Assembly (NCBI RefSeq): GCF_016950255.1
Contig: NZ_JACGFN010000001.1
Span: 1,240,001 to 1,304,000, forward strand
DNA from: Pectobacterium brasiliense
Lineage (GTDB): Bacteria; Pseudomonadota; Gammaproteobacteria; Enterobacterales; Enterobacteriaceae
Length of the DNA: 64,000 bases
Direction of reading: 5' to 3'
Shown in pieces: positions 56,199 to 64,000 of this stretch. The notes below the pieces were generated by a model that was not told the origin of the DNA, made no database searches, and saw only the letters and a program-made list of their open reading frames with translations. How positions within the stretch are numbered: the first letter of the stretch is position 1; every line of letters starts with the position of its first letter. A program made the position numbers and the translations under genes.

Positions 56199-56722
56199 TT
56201 TTTACCTCCGATCAGCTGTTGACGCAGTTCGGGATATTGCGTGCGAGGATCGAGCCAGATGGCCAGAAAATATGTACTGAAGGTTTCAGGCTGGCTCGGA
56301 CCGAGCGGGACAAAACTTTTTTGTGATGCCGAGGCGCGGTACCAGAATTGCCCTTGCCTACCGTTAAACACAAAGGCCAGTTGCGCCCCCGGTGTGACGT
56401 CGGGCCAAAGGGAATGCAGCATACGCAGCCAGGATTCACTCTGCGGTTCGCGCGCCAGAATGCCCTGCGCCTGCCACTGATCGCGAGTGGCCTCGACCAG
56501 CTCGTCGCGGTCGATATTGCGTTTGTAGGTAATAATCAACGCCTGATCCTGTTCCGGACCGTTATACCGGCCGTCGGGCGTGAGCAGTTGGGAGGTATAG
56601 ACGGTGAACGGCCCCCAGGTTAGGGTTGCATCACCCACTTTGCGCCAGCTTAACCAGTCGGCGGAATGGGCGACGGGCGTGATGGCCGTCAGCCACAGCA
56701 ACATCAATAACGCGGTTCTCAT
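56195..56722 (-). CDS. Chalcone-isomerase-like exported protein
   Basis: 175 residues from ATG 56722 (GGGGAAG upstream). Signal peptide ending AHSAD. Body VGDATLTWGPF-VYTS-LL--DG and F-TYFLAIWLDPRTQYPELR fits the chalcone isomerase-like fold, whose bacterial members bind lipids rather than flavonoids. Periplasmic. Confidence 0.85.
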   Translation of the reverse strand: MRTALLMLLWLTAITPVAHSADWLSWRKVGDATLTWGPFTVYTSQLLTPDGRYNGPEQDQALIITYKRNIDRDELVEATRDQWQAQGILAREPQSESWLRMLHSLWPDVTPGAQLAFVFNGRQGQFWYRASASQKSFVPLGPSQPETFSTYFLAIWLDPRTQYPELRQQLIGGKK

Positions 56723-57204
56723 TGTCGCTTCCCCATCAACATGTGGAAAAACAGCATCAGAATCAGCCAGCCCGACGCCATCCAACTGGCGACGATAATG
56801 TCAGGCTTCAGGAAGGTCATCGCGCCCAGACGTTCACCGATGATGTACGCCACTGGCCCGCCAAAGGTCGCCAGCAACGTCAGTAGCCACACCGGCAGCG
56901 TGGTCGTGCGGGTCAGTTCAGTCCAGACGGTAGCGAACATCAACCACAGCGCCACCATCCACAGCGGCAGCAGCATGTCGCCATCAAAGTCGATCAGCCC
57001 CGCCCACACCCAAAGCGCATCAAGACCGCTCCCCACCGCGGCGAGCAGGAGGGCGTAAAGACGGTGTGCAGGCGACAGCATCAGGCAGGCCAGTATCGCG
57101 AGAGCAAGCCACAAAAACAGGCCTCGTTCACGAAACAACACCACCAGCGTCCAGTAGAGATCGAACGCGATTGCCATCAGAAAGACCTGCACATAGCGCT
57201 TCAT
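56719..57204 (-). CDS. DUF2878 membrane protein
   Basis: 161 residues with about six membrane segments. DLYWTLVVLFRERG and GPVAYIIGERLGAM fit DUF2878. Overlaps both neighbours by 4 bp. Confidence 0.85.
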   Translation of the reverse strand: MKRYVQVFLMAIAFDLYWTLVVLFRERGLFLWLALAILACLMLSPAHRLYALLLAAVGSGLDALWVWAGLIDFDGDMLLPLWMVALWLMFATVWTELTRTTTLPVWLLTLLATFGGPVAYIIGERLGAMTFLKPDIIVASWMASGWLILMLFFHMLMGKRQ

Positions 57205-58421
57205 ACGCGCTCCGCGGTCAGTTGTACCGCACTGATAGTGCGTGCATTAAATCCGGCTTCGCAGTAGCCAAAGTAGTAGAGCCACATACGACGAAACCGG
57301 TCATCAAAACCGAGTTTTTCAATATCCTGCCAGGCATGTACAAACCGCTGCCGCCACTGTGCCAGCGTGCGAGCATAATCAGGCCCCATATCGAACAGAT
57401 TGCGGACGACAAAATCGGTGTGTCGCGTCATCAGCTCACTCATCACCGTAATGCTTGGCAAAAAACCGCCGGGGAAGATGTAGCGTTGGATAAAATCGAC
57501 GCTTTTGCTGTAGTCGCGGTAGCGCTGATCCTGAATGGTGATGGCCTGAATCACCATTTTCCCTCCCGGGCGCAAACGTGCCTGACAGGTGCGGAAGAAG
57601 GCTGGCAGGTAGCGTTGCCCTACCGCTTCTATCATCTCGACCGACACCAGCTTATCGAACTCGCCAGTCAGATCGCGATAGTCACACAGCAGGACTTGCA
57701 CTCGATCCTGCAACCCCGCGCGGGCAATCCGCGCTTTCGCCCAGTCGTACTGCTCCTGCGACAGCGTGGTAGTGGTGACGCGGCAGCCGTAATGACGAGC
57801 GGCGAACTCCGCCATCGCCCCCCAACCGGTGCCAATTTCTAGCAGGTGATCGCTGGCCGTCAGCGTCAGTTGTTCACACAGACGGGCCATCTTTGCCCGC
57901 TGGGCCAGAGTAAGATCCTGCTCGTCGGCGGTGAACAGCGCGCTGGAGTAGAGCAGTTCTTCATCGAGAAAATGTGCGTAGAACTCATTGCCCAGATCGT
58001 AATGAGCCGCGATGTTTTCCCGCGCCTGCTGCCGATGGTTGCGCCGCGTCCAGTGGCGAAGCCGCTCAATGGGCCTGCCCAACAGACGAAAGCCGCTTTC
58101 CATCTGCTCTAGCACCTTGCTGTTGAGCGCAAGAATCTGCAACAGCGGGGTGAGCTGATTCGTCTCCCACTCGCCGTCTATCCAGGCTTCAGCAGCGCCG
58201 AGGCTACCGCCAGTCAGCAAACGCCAGTACACGCTTGGAGCAAGGATCTGCACGTCGGCGCGCAGTGCGGCGGCGGCATCGCCAAAATGGAAAGTCTGTG
58301 CCCCTTCACGTACCGTGATCGCGCCCTCGCGGATACCACTTAGCAAACGAAAGAGCAGCCAGCGCGCGATACGAGCGTTGCGCGGGATGTCGGGTTCAAG
58401 CGCAAAGACGGGATCGGTCAT
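57201..58421 (-). CDS. Cyclopropane-fatty-acyl-phospholipid synthase-like methyltransferase
   Basis: 406 residues. SAM-binding motif [20 protein letters not shown], then [29 protein letters not shown] and [14 protein letters not shown]. Modifies unsaturated acyl chains in membrane phospholipids. In this operon context it belongs to the branch found with DUF1365 and an FAD oxidase, not to the housekeeping cfa, and may make methylated or otherwise altered fatty acids. Confidence 0.92.
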   Translation of the reverse strand: MTDPVFALEPDIPRNARIARWLLFRLLSGIREGAITVREGAQTFHFGDAAAALRADVQILAPSVYWRLLTGGSLGAAEAWIDGEWETNQLTPLLQILALNSKVLEQMESGFRLLGRPIERLRHWTRRNHRQQARENIAAHYDLGNEFYAHFLDEELLYSSALFTADEQDLTLAQRAKMARLCEQLTLTASDHLLEIGTGWGAMAEFAARHYGCRVTTTTLSQEQYDWAKARIARAGLQDRVQVLLCDYRDLTGEFDKLVSVEMIEAVGQRYLPAFFRTCQARLRPGGKMVIQAITIQDQRYRDYSKSVDFIQRYIFPGGFLPSITVMSELMTRHTDFVVRNLFDMGPDYARTLAQWRQRFVHAWQDIEKLGFDDRFRRMWLYYFGYCEAGFNARTISAVQLTAERV

Positions 58422-59140
58422 GAGCGTTCACTCCTGCTAACGGGATGGTTGTACAGCGGCACACGCTTAAGCCACAGCCTCAGCGCCTGCCAATAAATAG
58501 CGAACACAGTTTTCAGCGTCATCAACGGTATACGCAGTAGAAGTGACGTCAGGTTTGCGCGCGTCAGTGGTTCACGGCGCAGCACCAACGTGGCATCGAA
58601 TACTTTGGATTCCTGGTGATTTTCGATATGCATATGCAGCGTTTTACCGGGGCTGTTGAAACGCCAGTGGTAAACCATGTCCATCGGGTTAAAGGGGGAG
58701 ACGTGGAACGCCTTTTCCAGCGGGCGAGCCTCCTGACCATCGACCGCGTAGTAATGGCGCTCGTTCCACGGAGTATTACGCACCTCGGCCAGTATCCAGC
58801 GCAGGATGCCCATATGGTCATAGCAGTAGTAAAAATTGACCGGATTAAAGTGGAACCCGAAATAGCGCAACTGGGTCAGAAGCATAACCCGACCATCAGG
58901 TCGCTCGCCGGTCAGGCTTTCAAGCCGGTCAAGGACGTTGTCTTTGAGCGGCGTGCCGAGCGGGTAGTCCGCATCGTGGAAAGCGGCAGCAGCAAATCGG
59001 TTACGGCGGATGCCTGCCGACGGCAGCACGTCGAGTTCATCAAGATCGAGCCAAGCCATAAACATACTGTAGCGAAAATGGTGCACTTTCGGCTGGAGCC
59101 GCCGATGGCGTAAAACTCCCTGATACAGGCAACTGTTCAT
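58418..59140 (-). CDS. DUF1365 protein
   Basis: 240 residues. [31 protein letters not shown], then [22 protein letters not shown] and [17 protein letters not shown] are the DUF1365 hallmarks. Always near the CFA synthase-like and FAD oxidase genes. Reaction unknown. Confidence 0.93.
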   Translation of the reverse strand: MNSCLYQGVLRHRRLQPKVHHFRYSMFMAWLDLDELDVLPSAGIRRNRFAAAAFHDADYPLGTPLKDNVLDRLESLTGERPDGRVMLLTQLRYFGFHFNPVNFYYCYDHMGILRWILAEVRNTPWNERHYYAVDGQEARPLEKAFHVSPFNPMDMVYHWRFNSPGKTLHMHIENHQESKVFDATLVLRREPLTRANLTSLLLRIPLMTLKTVFAIYWQALRLWLKRVPLYNHPVSRSERS

Positions 59141-59141
59141 T

Positions 59142-60404
59142 TCAGTTCCCCTCTCCTGCGGCGGCGATCCCCTTCACCACATCGAGTGCACTACGTACGC
59201 CATCTTCATGAAAACCGTTGTACCAGTAAGCCCCGCAATACCAGCTCCGCTGACAGCCGTTAATCTCACCGCGGCGCGCCTGTGCGCGCCAGCTTTTGGG
59301 GTTAAACAGCGGGTGTTCATAGACAAAGCGCTTCCAGACATAGCGCTCGTCAATCGGTGTTTCCGGATTCAGAGTAACGCAGAACAGGGGGCTACCCTCT
59401 GGCAACCCTTGTAAGATATTCATGTTATAGGTGACACAGGCGCTATCCTGTTCACGCTCACTCAGGCGATAGTTCCAACTGGCCCAGGCGCGCTGGCGCA
59501 CCGGCAGCCAGCGCGGGTCGCTGTGTAACACCACCTCGTTACGCTGCCAGCCGATATCCCCCAGTACTTCACGTTCGGCCGGCGTCGGCTCGTCAAGCAT
59601 CGCCAATGCCTGCGCAGAATGGCAGGCGAAAATCACCTGATCGAACGTATAGCTCGACTCCTCAAGCTGGATCTGAACGCCTCCGTCGTGGCGTATCACC
59701 TTCTGTACCGGCGCGTTGAGATGAAGGGTCAGGCGATCGCCCAGCTGTGCCAGCATAGCGCGAATGTACTCCCGTGAACCGCCGGGCACCACGTACCACT
59801 GCGGACGATGAGCGATATCCAGCAGACCGTGGTGCTCAAAGAAACGCAAAAACAGCGGCAGCGGGAAGCGGCGCATCTCCTGAAGCGACGACGACCAGAT
59901 AGCGGCTCCCATCGGCAAAATGTAATGACGGGCGAAAAAACTGCTGAAATGGTGCTGATCGAGGAAAGTCTGTAGCGTAGCGCTCTCGTCCACCTCACCC
60001 GCCAACGCTTCTTTTGCCAATCGATTAAAACGTACGATCGATTTAAGCAGCCCCCAGAATGTCGGATTGACAAGATTACGACGCTGGGCAAACAGCGAAG
60101 CGACAGTATGGCCGTTATACTCCAGACCGTTCTCTGGGTTATGCACGGAGAAGCTCATTTGCGTTTTTTGCCCACGGATGCCCAACTCGCTGAGCAGGCC
60201 CATAAAACGCGGATAGGTGCGGTCGTTATAGACGATAAACCCAGTATCGATGGCATACATCCCTTGCGGAGTGGTGACATCAACCGTAGCGGTATGCCCA
60301 CCTAACGTGGGTTCAGCCTCGAAAAGCGTAACCTGATGGTGTCCGGCCAGTCGCCAGGCACTAGTCAACCCGGCGATACCGCTGCCGATAATAGCAATGT
60401 TCAT
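59142..60404 (-). CDS. FAD-dependent amine-oxidase-like oxidoreductase
   Basis: 420 residues. N-terminal dinucleotide fold [28 protein letters not shown] (hallmark), then [16 protein letters not shown] and the C-terminal FAD end [17 protein letters not shown]. Likely oxidises the modified acyl chain or a related lipid made by the neighbours. Confidence 0.92.
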   Translation of the reverse strand: MNIAIIGSGIAGLTSAWRLAGHHQVTLFEAEPTLGGHTATVDVTTPQGMYAIDTGFIVYNDRTYPRFMGLLSELGIRGQKTQMSFSVHNPENGLEYNGHTVASLFAQRRNLVNPTFWGLLKSIVRFNRLAKEALAGEVDESATLQTFLDQHHFSSFFARHYILPMGAAIWSSSLQEMRRFPLPLFLRFFEHHGLLDIAHRPQWYVVPGGSREYIRAMLAQLGDRLTLHLNAPVQKVIRHDGGVQIQLEESSYTFDQVIFACHSAQALAMLDEPTPAEREVLGDIGWQRNEVVLHSDPRWLPVRQRAWASWNYRLSEREQDSACVTYNMNILQGLPEGSPLFCVTLNPETPIDERYVWKRFVYEHPLFNPKSWRAQARRGEINGCQRSWYCGAYWYNGFHEDGVRSALDVVKGIAAAGEGN

Positions 60405-61120
60405 GAACGCACCATCCTGCGCAGCAACGCGCGCTGAAGAAAATTAGGCAGCCCTGCCAGCAGGCGCAAAATCAGGCTGAAGCCTGTCGGGAACGCGATG
60501 TGGTCTTTCCCTTTAGCCAGACCACGACGGATAGCCTCCACGGCGCTGTCCACGCTCACCTGACCGGGCATGGAAAAATCATTTTTGCGGGTCAGTGGCG
60601 TGTCAACAAAGCCCGGCGAGACGACCGTGACGGCAATCCCTTTTGGTTCCCAATCCAGACGCAGGCTATTGGCAAACCAGGTCAGCGCCGCTTTCGATGC
60701 ACCATAAGCCTCTGCCCGTGGGAAGTGCAGCCAGTGCGCCATGGAGCTGACCAGCACCACGCGGTTTCCCGAAACTAGCTGCCCCTGTAGCGCGGCCAGA
60801 CAGTTTACCGGCCCCAGAACATTGGTGGTCATCACCCGTTCCACCAGCGCGGCATCCACAACGCCATGATCCAGATATTCACAGGTTCCCGCACAGAGAA
60901 TAACCAAATCGGCAGCACAGTTGGACAGCGCCTGACGGCAGGCCTCAGGATCGGTCATATCGAACGACCTAGCGGTGATGTTTGGGCTGTATTGGTGTAA
61001 CGCCTCCAGCCGATCTGGATCCCGCCCGCAGGCGATGACGCGGTAGCCGTCATCGGCCCAGGATTTTGCGAGCCCCTCGCCTATGCCAGAGCTTGCACCC
61101 GTGATGAGGACCGTTTTCAT
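60401..61120 (-). CDS. Short-chain dehydrogenase/reductase
   Basis: 239 residues from ATG 61120. Cofactor motif TGASSGIGEG, NNAG-like segment LCAGTCEYLD, catalytic YGASK, and PG motif SPGFVDTPLT. An upstream extension to 61252 overlaps the next gene by 135 bp and is rejected. Overlaps neighbours by 4 bp. Confidence 0.93.
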   Translation of the reverse strand: MKTVLITGASSGIGEGLAKSWADDGYRVIACGRDPDRLEALHQYSPNITARSFDMTDPEACRQALSNCAADLVILCAGTCEYLDHGVVDAALVERVMTTNVLGPVNCLAALQGQLVSGNRVVLVSSMAHWLHFPRAEAYGASKAALTWFANSLRLDWEPKGIAVTVVSPGFVDTPLTRKNDFSMPGQVSVDSAVEAIRRGLAKGKDHIAFPTGFSLILRLLAGLPNFLQRALLRRMVRS

Positions 61121-61551
61121 GAACGCACCCTCCTTTTCACACCGCGTACCGCCCAGCCCAGTAACGGGAGGTGTTCGTAGATCATCTCTCCAGCGTCGTA
61201 ATAATCGCGCTGACGAATAATCAGATCGTCCTGAATATCCACGATTGAGCATCCTTCCAGGGTAAGCGCGTCTCCCCCGGCAACTCGCGGGTGGGCCCAG
61301 TGCATGGTCCAGGTTACGGCAAAGCGATGGCCGCTGCTGAGGGAAGGGTTAATGGAAAAGCGGCACTGCTCAACGTTAGCCAGCAGATGGGTGAAATACC
61401 GCTGGATCGCAACCAGCCCCTCATGTTCACCAAACGGATCGATAAGCGAAGCATCCGGATGATAAATCGCGGCCAGCGCCGATGGCTGCTGGGTATCCAG
61501 CTCGGCGTAGTAATCCACAAATCGGTTGATGACGGATGACAATGTGTTCAT
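61117..61551 (-). CDS. NTF2-like (SnoaL-type) protein, first gene of the lipid operon
   Basis: 144 residues from ATG 61551 (AGGTGAG upstream). LSSVINRFVDYYAELD, ALAAIYHPDASLIDPFGEHEG and DIQDDLIIRQRDYYDAGEMIYEHLP fit the nuclear transport factor 2-like fold. Opens the overlapping operon. Confidence 0.88.
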   Translation of the reverse strand: MNTLSSVINRFVDYYAELDTQQPSALAAIYHPDASLIDPFGEHEGLVAIQRYFTHLLANVEQCRFSINPSLSSGHRFAVTWTMHWAHPRVAGGDALTLEGCSIVDIQDDLIIRQRDYYDAGEMIYEHLPLLGWAVRGVKRRVRS

Positions 61552-61597
61552 GAGTCTCACCTGGGCTTTGAACAACGTGGCGTAATCGCATAATTAA

Positions 61598-61626
61598 AAT
61601 CTACACAATTATTTTTATTTGTCCAA
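61598..61626 (-). promoter_or_regulatory. Candidate promoter of the lipid operon
   Basis: On the minus strand TTGGAC (61626-61621), 17-bp spacer, TAGATT (61603-61598), 46 bp before the first gene. The spacer holds two similar half-sites TTGGACAA and TTGTGTAG that could bind the MerR regulator encoded upstream. Confidence 0.5.
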
Positions 61627-61779
61627 GTTTTACCGAGGTTATTTTTTATTTGATAATAATATCAATATATTGCTTATGTTCATTTTACAGGTGAAACTTT
61701 CTATTCTTAGAAAGCGTTACCCGTCCGCCACCTTTGCAGGTGGCAGCGAAGTGAAGGATTGGGAGATGAAAAAGCGGAA
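61627..61779. other. Spacer between the regulator and the lipid operon
   Basis: AT-rich, with a GCCACCTTTGCAGGTGGC hairpin (61727-61744) that may terminate the merR transcript on the minus strand. No gene. Confidence 0.4.
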
Positions 61780-62508
61780 TTACAGAGGAATGACGTCTAA
61801 GGAAGCGACGTGCTGTTGCCAAAGGTCAATCTGTTTTTTGCGAGCCGCGGTGAGTTTACAGGTGGTGACCAGCAGCCATTTTCGCTCCGGGAAAACCTCC
61901 GGAGCCAGAGTGGCTGGCGGTACGGGAAGGACGTCAATGCGAAGCCCCTGACCGGTGCGCATGAGCGCTTCGAGCCAAATTTCGCATGGATCGCTCAGAT
62001 GCCAACCGGTAATCAGATAGTTATCACCTGGCGCTCTTTTATCCCCTTCAAGGCAAAACGACGTGTAGGAGATGATGATGCCGTCGAGGATTTCGCGCAG
62101 GGTCATCATCGCCGGAATATTGGCCGAGACTTTGCTGCGCAGCGGACGCAATACCTCACTGACCAGTTCCGTACGCGGATACTCGCGGCCCGCGTCGTAA
62201 ATCAGCTGGCGCAGGGATTCGATTTTTCCCTCTTTCAACCGTTGCAACATGCTTTCCTGCAGGGCAAGCCAATTATTTGTTCGACGCGTGCCTGGGCGAG
62301 CCAGCAGCGGTTTCACCTGGCTGACCGGGACCCCTTTTTTCACCCAGTCGAGAATTTTTAACGCCTGTTGGACATCGTCATCGCTGTACAACCGGTGGCC
62401 ACCCTCTGTGCGCATCGGTTTGAGCAGGCCGTAACGACTCTGCCAGGCGCGGAGCGTCGTCGCATTTATCCCACAAAGCCGGGAAAATTCACCGATGGAG
62501 TAAGACAT
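61780..62508 (-). CDS. MlrA/BluR-like MerR-family regulator
   Basis: 242 residues, the length of MlrA. MerR HTH: SIGEFSRLCGINATTLRAWQSRYGLLKPMRTEGGHRLYSDDDV (hallmark). The C-terminal domain follows the B12-binding-like fold of MlrA (LREILDGIIISYTSFCLEG, WLEALMRTGQGLRIDVLP) but lacks the E-x-H-x-H cobalamin motif of LitR/CarH. Divergent relatives control light- or stress-induced lipid genes. It is co-oriented with and upstream of the operon it likely controls. Confidence 0.88.
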   Translation of the reverse strand: MSYSIGEFSRLCGINATTLRAWQSRYGLLKPMRTEGGHRLYSDDDVQQALKILDWVKKGVPVSQVKPLLARPGTRRTNNWLALQESMLQRLKEGKIESLRQLIYDAGREYPRTELVSEVLRPLRSKVSANIPAMMTLREILDGIIISYTSFCLEGDKRAPGDNYLITGWHLSDPCEIWLEALMRTGQGLRIDVLPVPPATLAPEVFPERKWLLVTTCKLTAARKKQIDLWQQHVASLDVIPL

Positions 62509-62606
62509 GTACTCAGCCTGATAGTAAACAATGCTCTCAATATACTACGAATAACGTCAGGTTGAATGACGGCGTTGTCTTACAAACACGCCTACCGTTC
62601 ACGGAA
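62509..62606. other. Spacer between merR and the PanE-like gene
   Basis: 98 bp; no clear terminator. Confidence 0.3.
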
Positions 62607-63497
62607 TCAACCCGGCCCTTCGCTCCCTGCCGCCAGCAGCGGGACCAGAACATCGCTAATAGGCGTAGGAATACCCCGCGCACGACCATAACGTTGTACC
62701 ACACCGTTGCGGATATCCCATTCCAGCGGGCGGTTAGCCTGTCGGTCTGCAAGAATTGACGTGCCTAAATCCGCAGGCGCACGCTGAAAATTATCCACGA
62801 TTTCCTGCGCAACCCCATCATCCAGCGCAGCCCCCTCGGCACGAGCTACCGCAAGACACTCGCGCAAATAGGCCAGAGCCAGCTCAGTAACATCGCCGCG
62901 TGAGAACATACCGGCACGGCGATTAGCAAGCACCATCAAGCCTGCGACCGCATTTTGCAACAGTTTGCGCCATGCGACAGATAAAAAATCCGCGGACAGC
63001 TCAACTGCGCAGCGTGTACCACTGAGCGCCTCAGCGACGCATTTTGCTTGCGGTACATCCGGCAGCGTCAGACGCGGTTTGGCGCGCAGCCAGACTGAAG
63101 CATCCGGCTCGCGCTGAGCCGGAAACCAGACCACTGAAGGCAACACCGTTGCGCCATTGACCCAAGGTTCAAGTTGGGTTTTCTGCTCGACGCCATTTTG
63201 CAGAGCACAGACCACCGTATTTTCATCGCATAACGCATTCAGCCACTCGGCGCTGTCGACGTTTTGGGTGGTTTTCACCGCGACAAACACCAGATCGAAT
63301 GGATGGCTGATAGCCACCGGATTGCTCAATACCGGGCCCGGCACCACAATTTCACCATCATCGTGACGCAGAACTAATTGCGGATGCGCAGTGCGTCCGC
63401 AAAGGACTGGCGTACGGTTAACGTCATGCAGTACAGCGGCAATAGTAGTACCGATTGCCCCCGGCCCAAGAAGAGCAATAGTGGGATGATCTGACAT
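62607..63497 (-). CDS. PanE/ApbA-like ketopantoate reductase family protein
   Basis: 296 residues from ATG 63497 (AGGAG 8 nt upstream). N-terminal NAD(P) motif ALLGPGAIGTTIA, then CALQNGV and the C-terminal domain with SVAWRKLLQNAVAGLMVLANRRAG and SILADRQANRPLEWD. Family members reduce 2-dehydropantoate for pantothenate synthesis, but this is probably a paralogue (usual PanE is encoded elsewhere), so the substrate is uncertain. Confidence 0.88.
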   Translation of the reverse strand: MSDHPTIALLGPGAIGTTIAAVLHDVNRTPVLCGRTAHPQLVLRHDDGEIVVPGPVLSNPVAISHPFDLVFVAVKTTQNVDSAEWLNALCDENTVVCALQNGVEQKTQLEPWVNGATVLPSVVWFPAQREPDASVWLRAKPRLTLPDVPQAKCVAEALSGTRCAVELSADFLSVAWRKLLQNAVAGLMVLANRRAGMFSRGDVTELALAYLRECLAVARAEGAALDDGVAQEIVDNFQRAPADLGTSILADRQANRPLEWDIRNGVVQRYGRARGIPTPISDVLVPLLAAGSEGPG

Positions 63498-63787
63498 CTT
63501 GTGTTCTCCTGATTTGATTAACCCATCATCAGTGTGCCGACGGCAATCACCGGGCACACCCGCATTTTCTCCGCGTTATCGATCTCGGTAAATAGCATCA
63601 TTCACTTTTAGAGATCTTCCGACATCCTGACCACATGCCTCTGAAAAGATCGCTATGCGGAAAACACGATTCGCTCCGCACCCGCTCATCAGCGGTGAAG
63701 ATCCTGTTGCGAAGCGCTTTGTTAAGCCCTAACGTGAGCACTATTCTTCACCCGTTGGGTATTCATTACTTTGATTGACGAGGGAAA
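63498..63787. other. Intergenic region between divergent genes
   Basis: Promoters of the PanE-like gene and of the gene at the right edge should lie here. No feature can be named. Confidence 0.35.
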
Positions 63788-64000
63788 ATGGAACGCTTGT
63801 TTGTCTACGGGACGCTGCGCCCAGGCCACGAAAATGCCTATATTCTGGAAAACATCGGTGGAGAATGGCTGCCGGGTGATGTGGCTGGCACATTTTATGA
63901 GAGTGGCTGGGGCGCTGCCGAGGGGTTCCCAGGGCTCGTATTGGACGATCACGGGCCGCGCGTCAGCGGTTATCTATTTTTATCTGACAATCTTGAAGCG
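63788..64000 (+). CDS. Gamma-glutamylcyclotransferase-family protein (3' end outside window)
   Basis: First 71 codons only. MERLFVYGTLRPGHEN is the GGCT/YtfP-like signature (YGTL binding loop), and FPGLVLDD and VSGYLF follow. Ribosome site AGGGAAA precedes the ATG. Such proteins may break down gamma-glutamyl amines or peptides. Confidence 0.88.
   Translation, partial: MERLFVYGTLRPGHENAYILENIGGEWLPGDVAGTFYESGWGAAEGFPGLVLDDHGPRVSGYLFLSDNLEA

Noticed and set aside
61117..61252. N-terminal extension of the SDR
   Set aside because: It overlaps the NTF2-like gene by 135 bp, is Arg-rich and precedes a conserved SDR start at ATG 61120.

Overview
The window is chromosomal DNA of an enterobacterium, most likely a soft-rot Pectobacterium or a close relative. 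The evidence is the conserved block uvrY-uvrC-pgsA-glyW-cysT-leuZ, with yecF, cycA, iraP and a nac-like gene nearby, and proteins that read as diverged versions of their E. coli counterparts. Two stretches are horizontally acquired: the left edge (1 to about 5.77 kb), which ends in a P4-type integrase beside tRNA-Leu, and a roughly 39.8 kb element at tRNA-Asn (14,380-54,191).

Region by region. (1) 1-4,166: AT-rich cargo of the tRNA-Leu island. A GHKL-ATPase/histidine-kinase-like protein, cut by the window edge, overlaps by 4 bp a 600-residue protein with a receiver-like N terminus and an unrecognised C-terminal part. (2) 4,314-5,573: integrase. (3) 5,737-14,395: core chromosome: tRNA-Leu/Cys/Gly, pgsA, uvrC, uvrY (gacA/expA), yecF, tRNA-Lys, cycA, iraP, a Nac-like stub of only the DNA-binding domain, and tRNA-Asn. 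(4) 14,380-54,191: an integrative and conjugative element (ICE) bounded by 20-bp direct repeats of the tRNA-Asn 3' end. It holds integrase, two tandem XRE repressor-like genes opposite a Ner-like gene, AlpA/DUF2857/TraR-like backbone genes, an RloC/PrrC-like anticodon nuclease, a complete virB1-virB11 type IV secretion operon with a VirB3-VirB4 fusion and an EexN-like lipoprotein, a GC-rich oriT candidate, and a CloDF13-type mobB (coupling protein) and mobC (MOB-C relaxase). The same backbone logic (asn-tRNA, P4 integrase, virB, oriT-mobB-mobC) is known from ICEKp1-type elements. The right part is a patchwork: lrp/eamA pair, integrase/mobC debris, ccdAB, ardC, a beta-glucoside operon, tetR-MFS, a dead IS630, dead higBA-like genes, an ErfK-like L,D-transpeptidase, a secreted esterase and an IS3 element. 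(5) 54,192-64,000: a tRNA-proximal terminator, a remnant of another integrase, then a tightly overlapping GC-rich membrane-lipid/stress operon (NTF2-like, SDR, FAD oxidase, DUF1365, CFA synthase-like, DUF2878, chalcone-isomerase-like, DUF3833, DUF523/DUF1722) under an MlrA-like MerR regulator, then a PanE-like reductase and the start of a gamma-glutamylcyclotransferase-like gene.

How the parts work together. The XRE/Ner pair probably sets the quiescent or active state of the ICE. The virB operon is preceded by an rrn-like boxB-boxA leader that could allow antitermination through the long operon. MobC and MobB would nick oriT and deliver DNA to the VirB channel. ArdC and CcdAB fit establishment and maintenance, and RloC fits protection of the host from phage. 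The two items most likely to be new biology are the kinase-like/receiver-like pair at the left edge and the combination of oriT structure, boxA leader and hairpins that organise the ICE.
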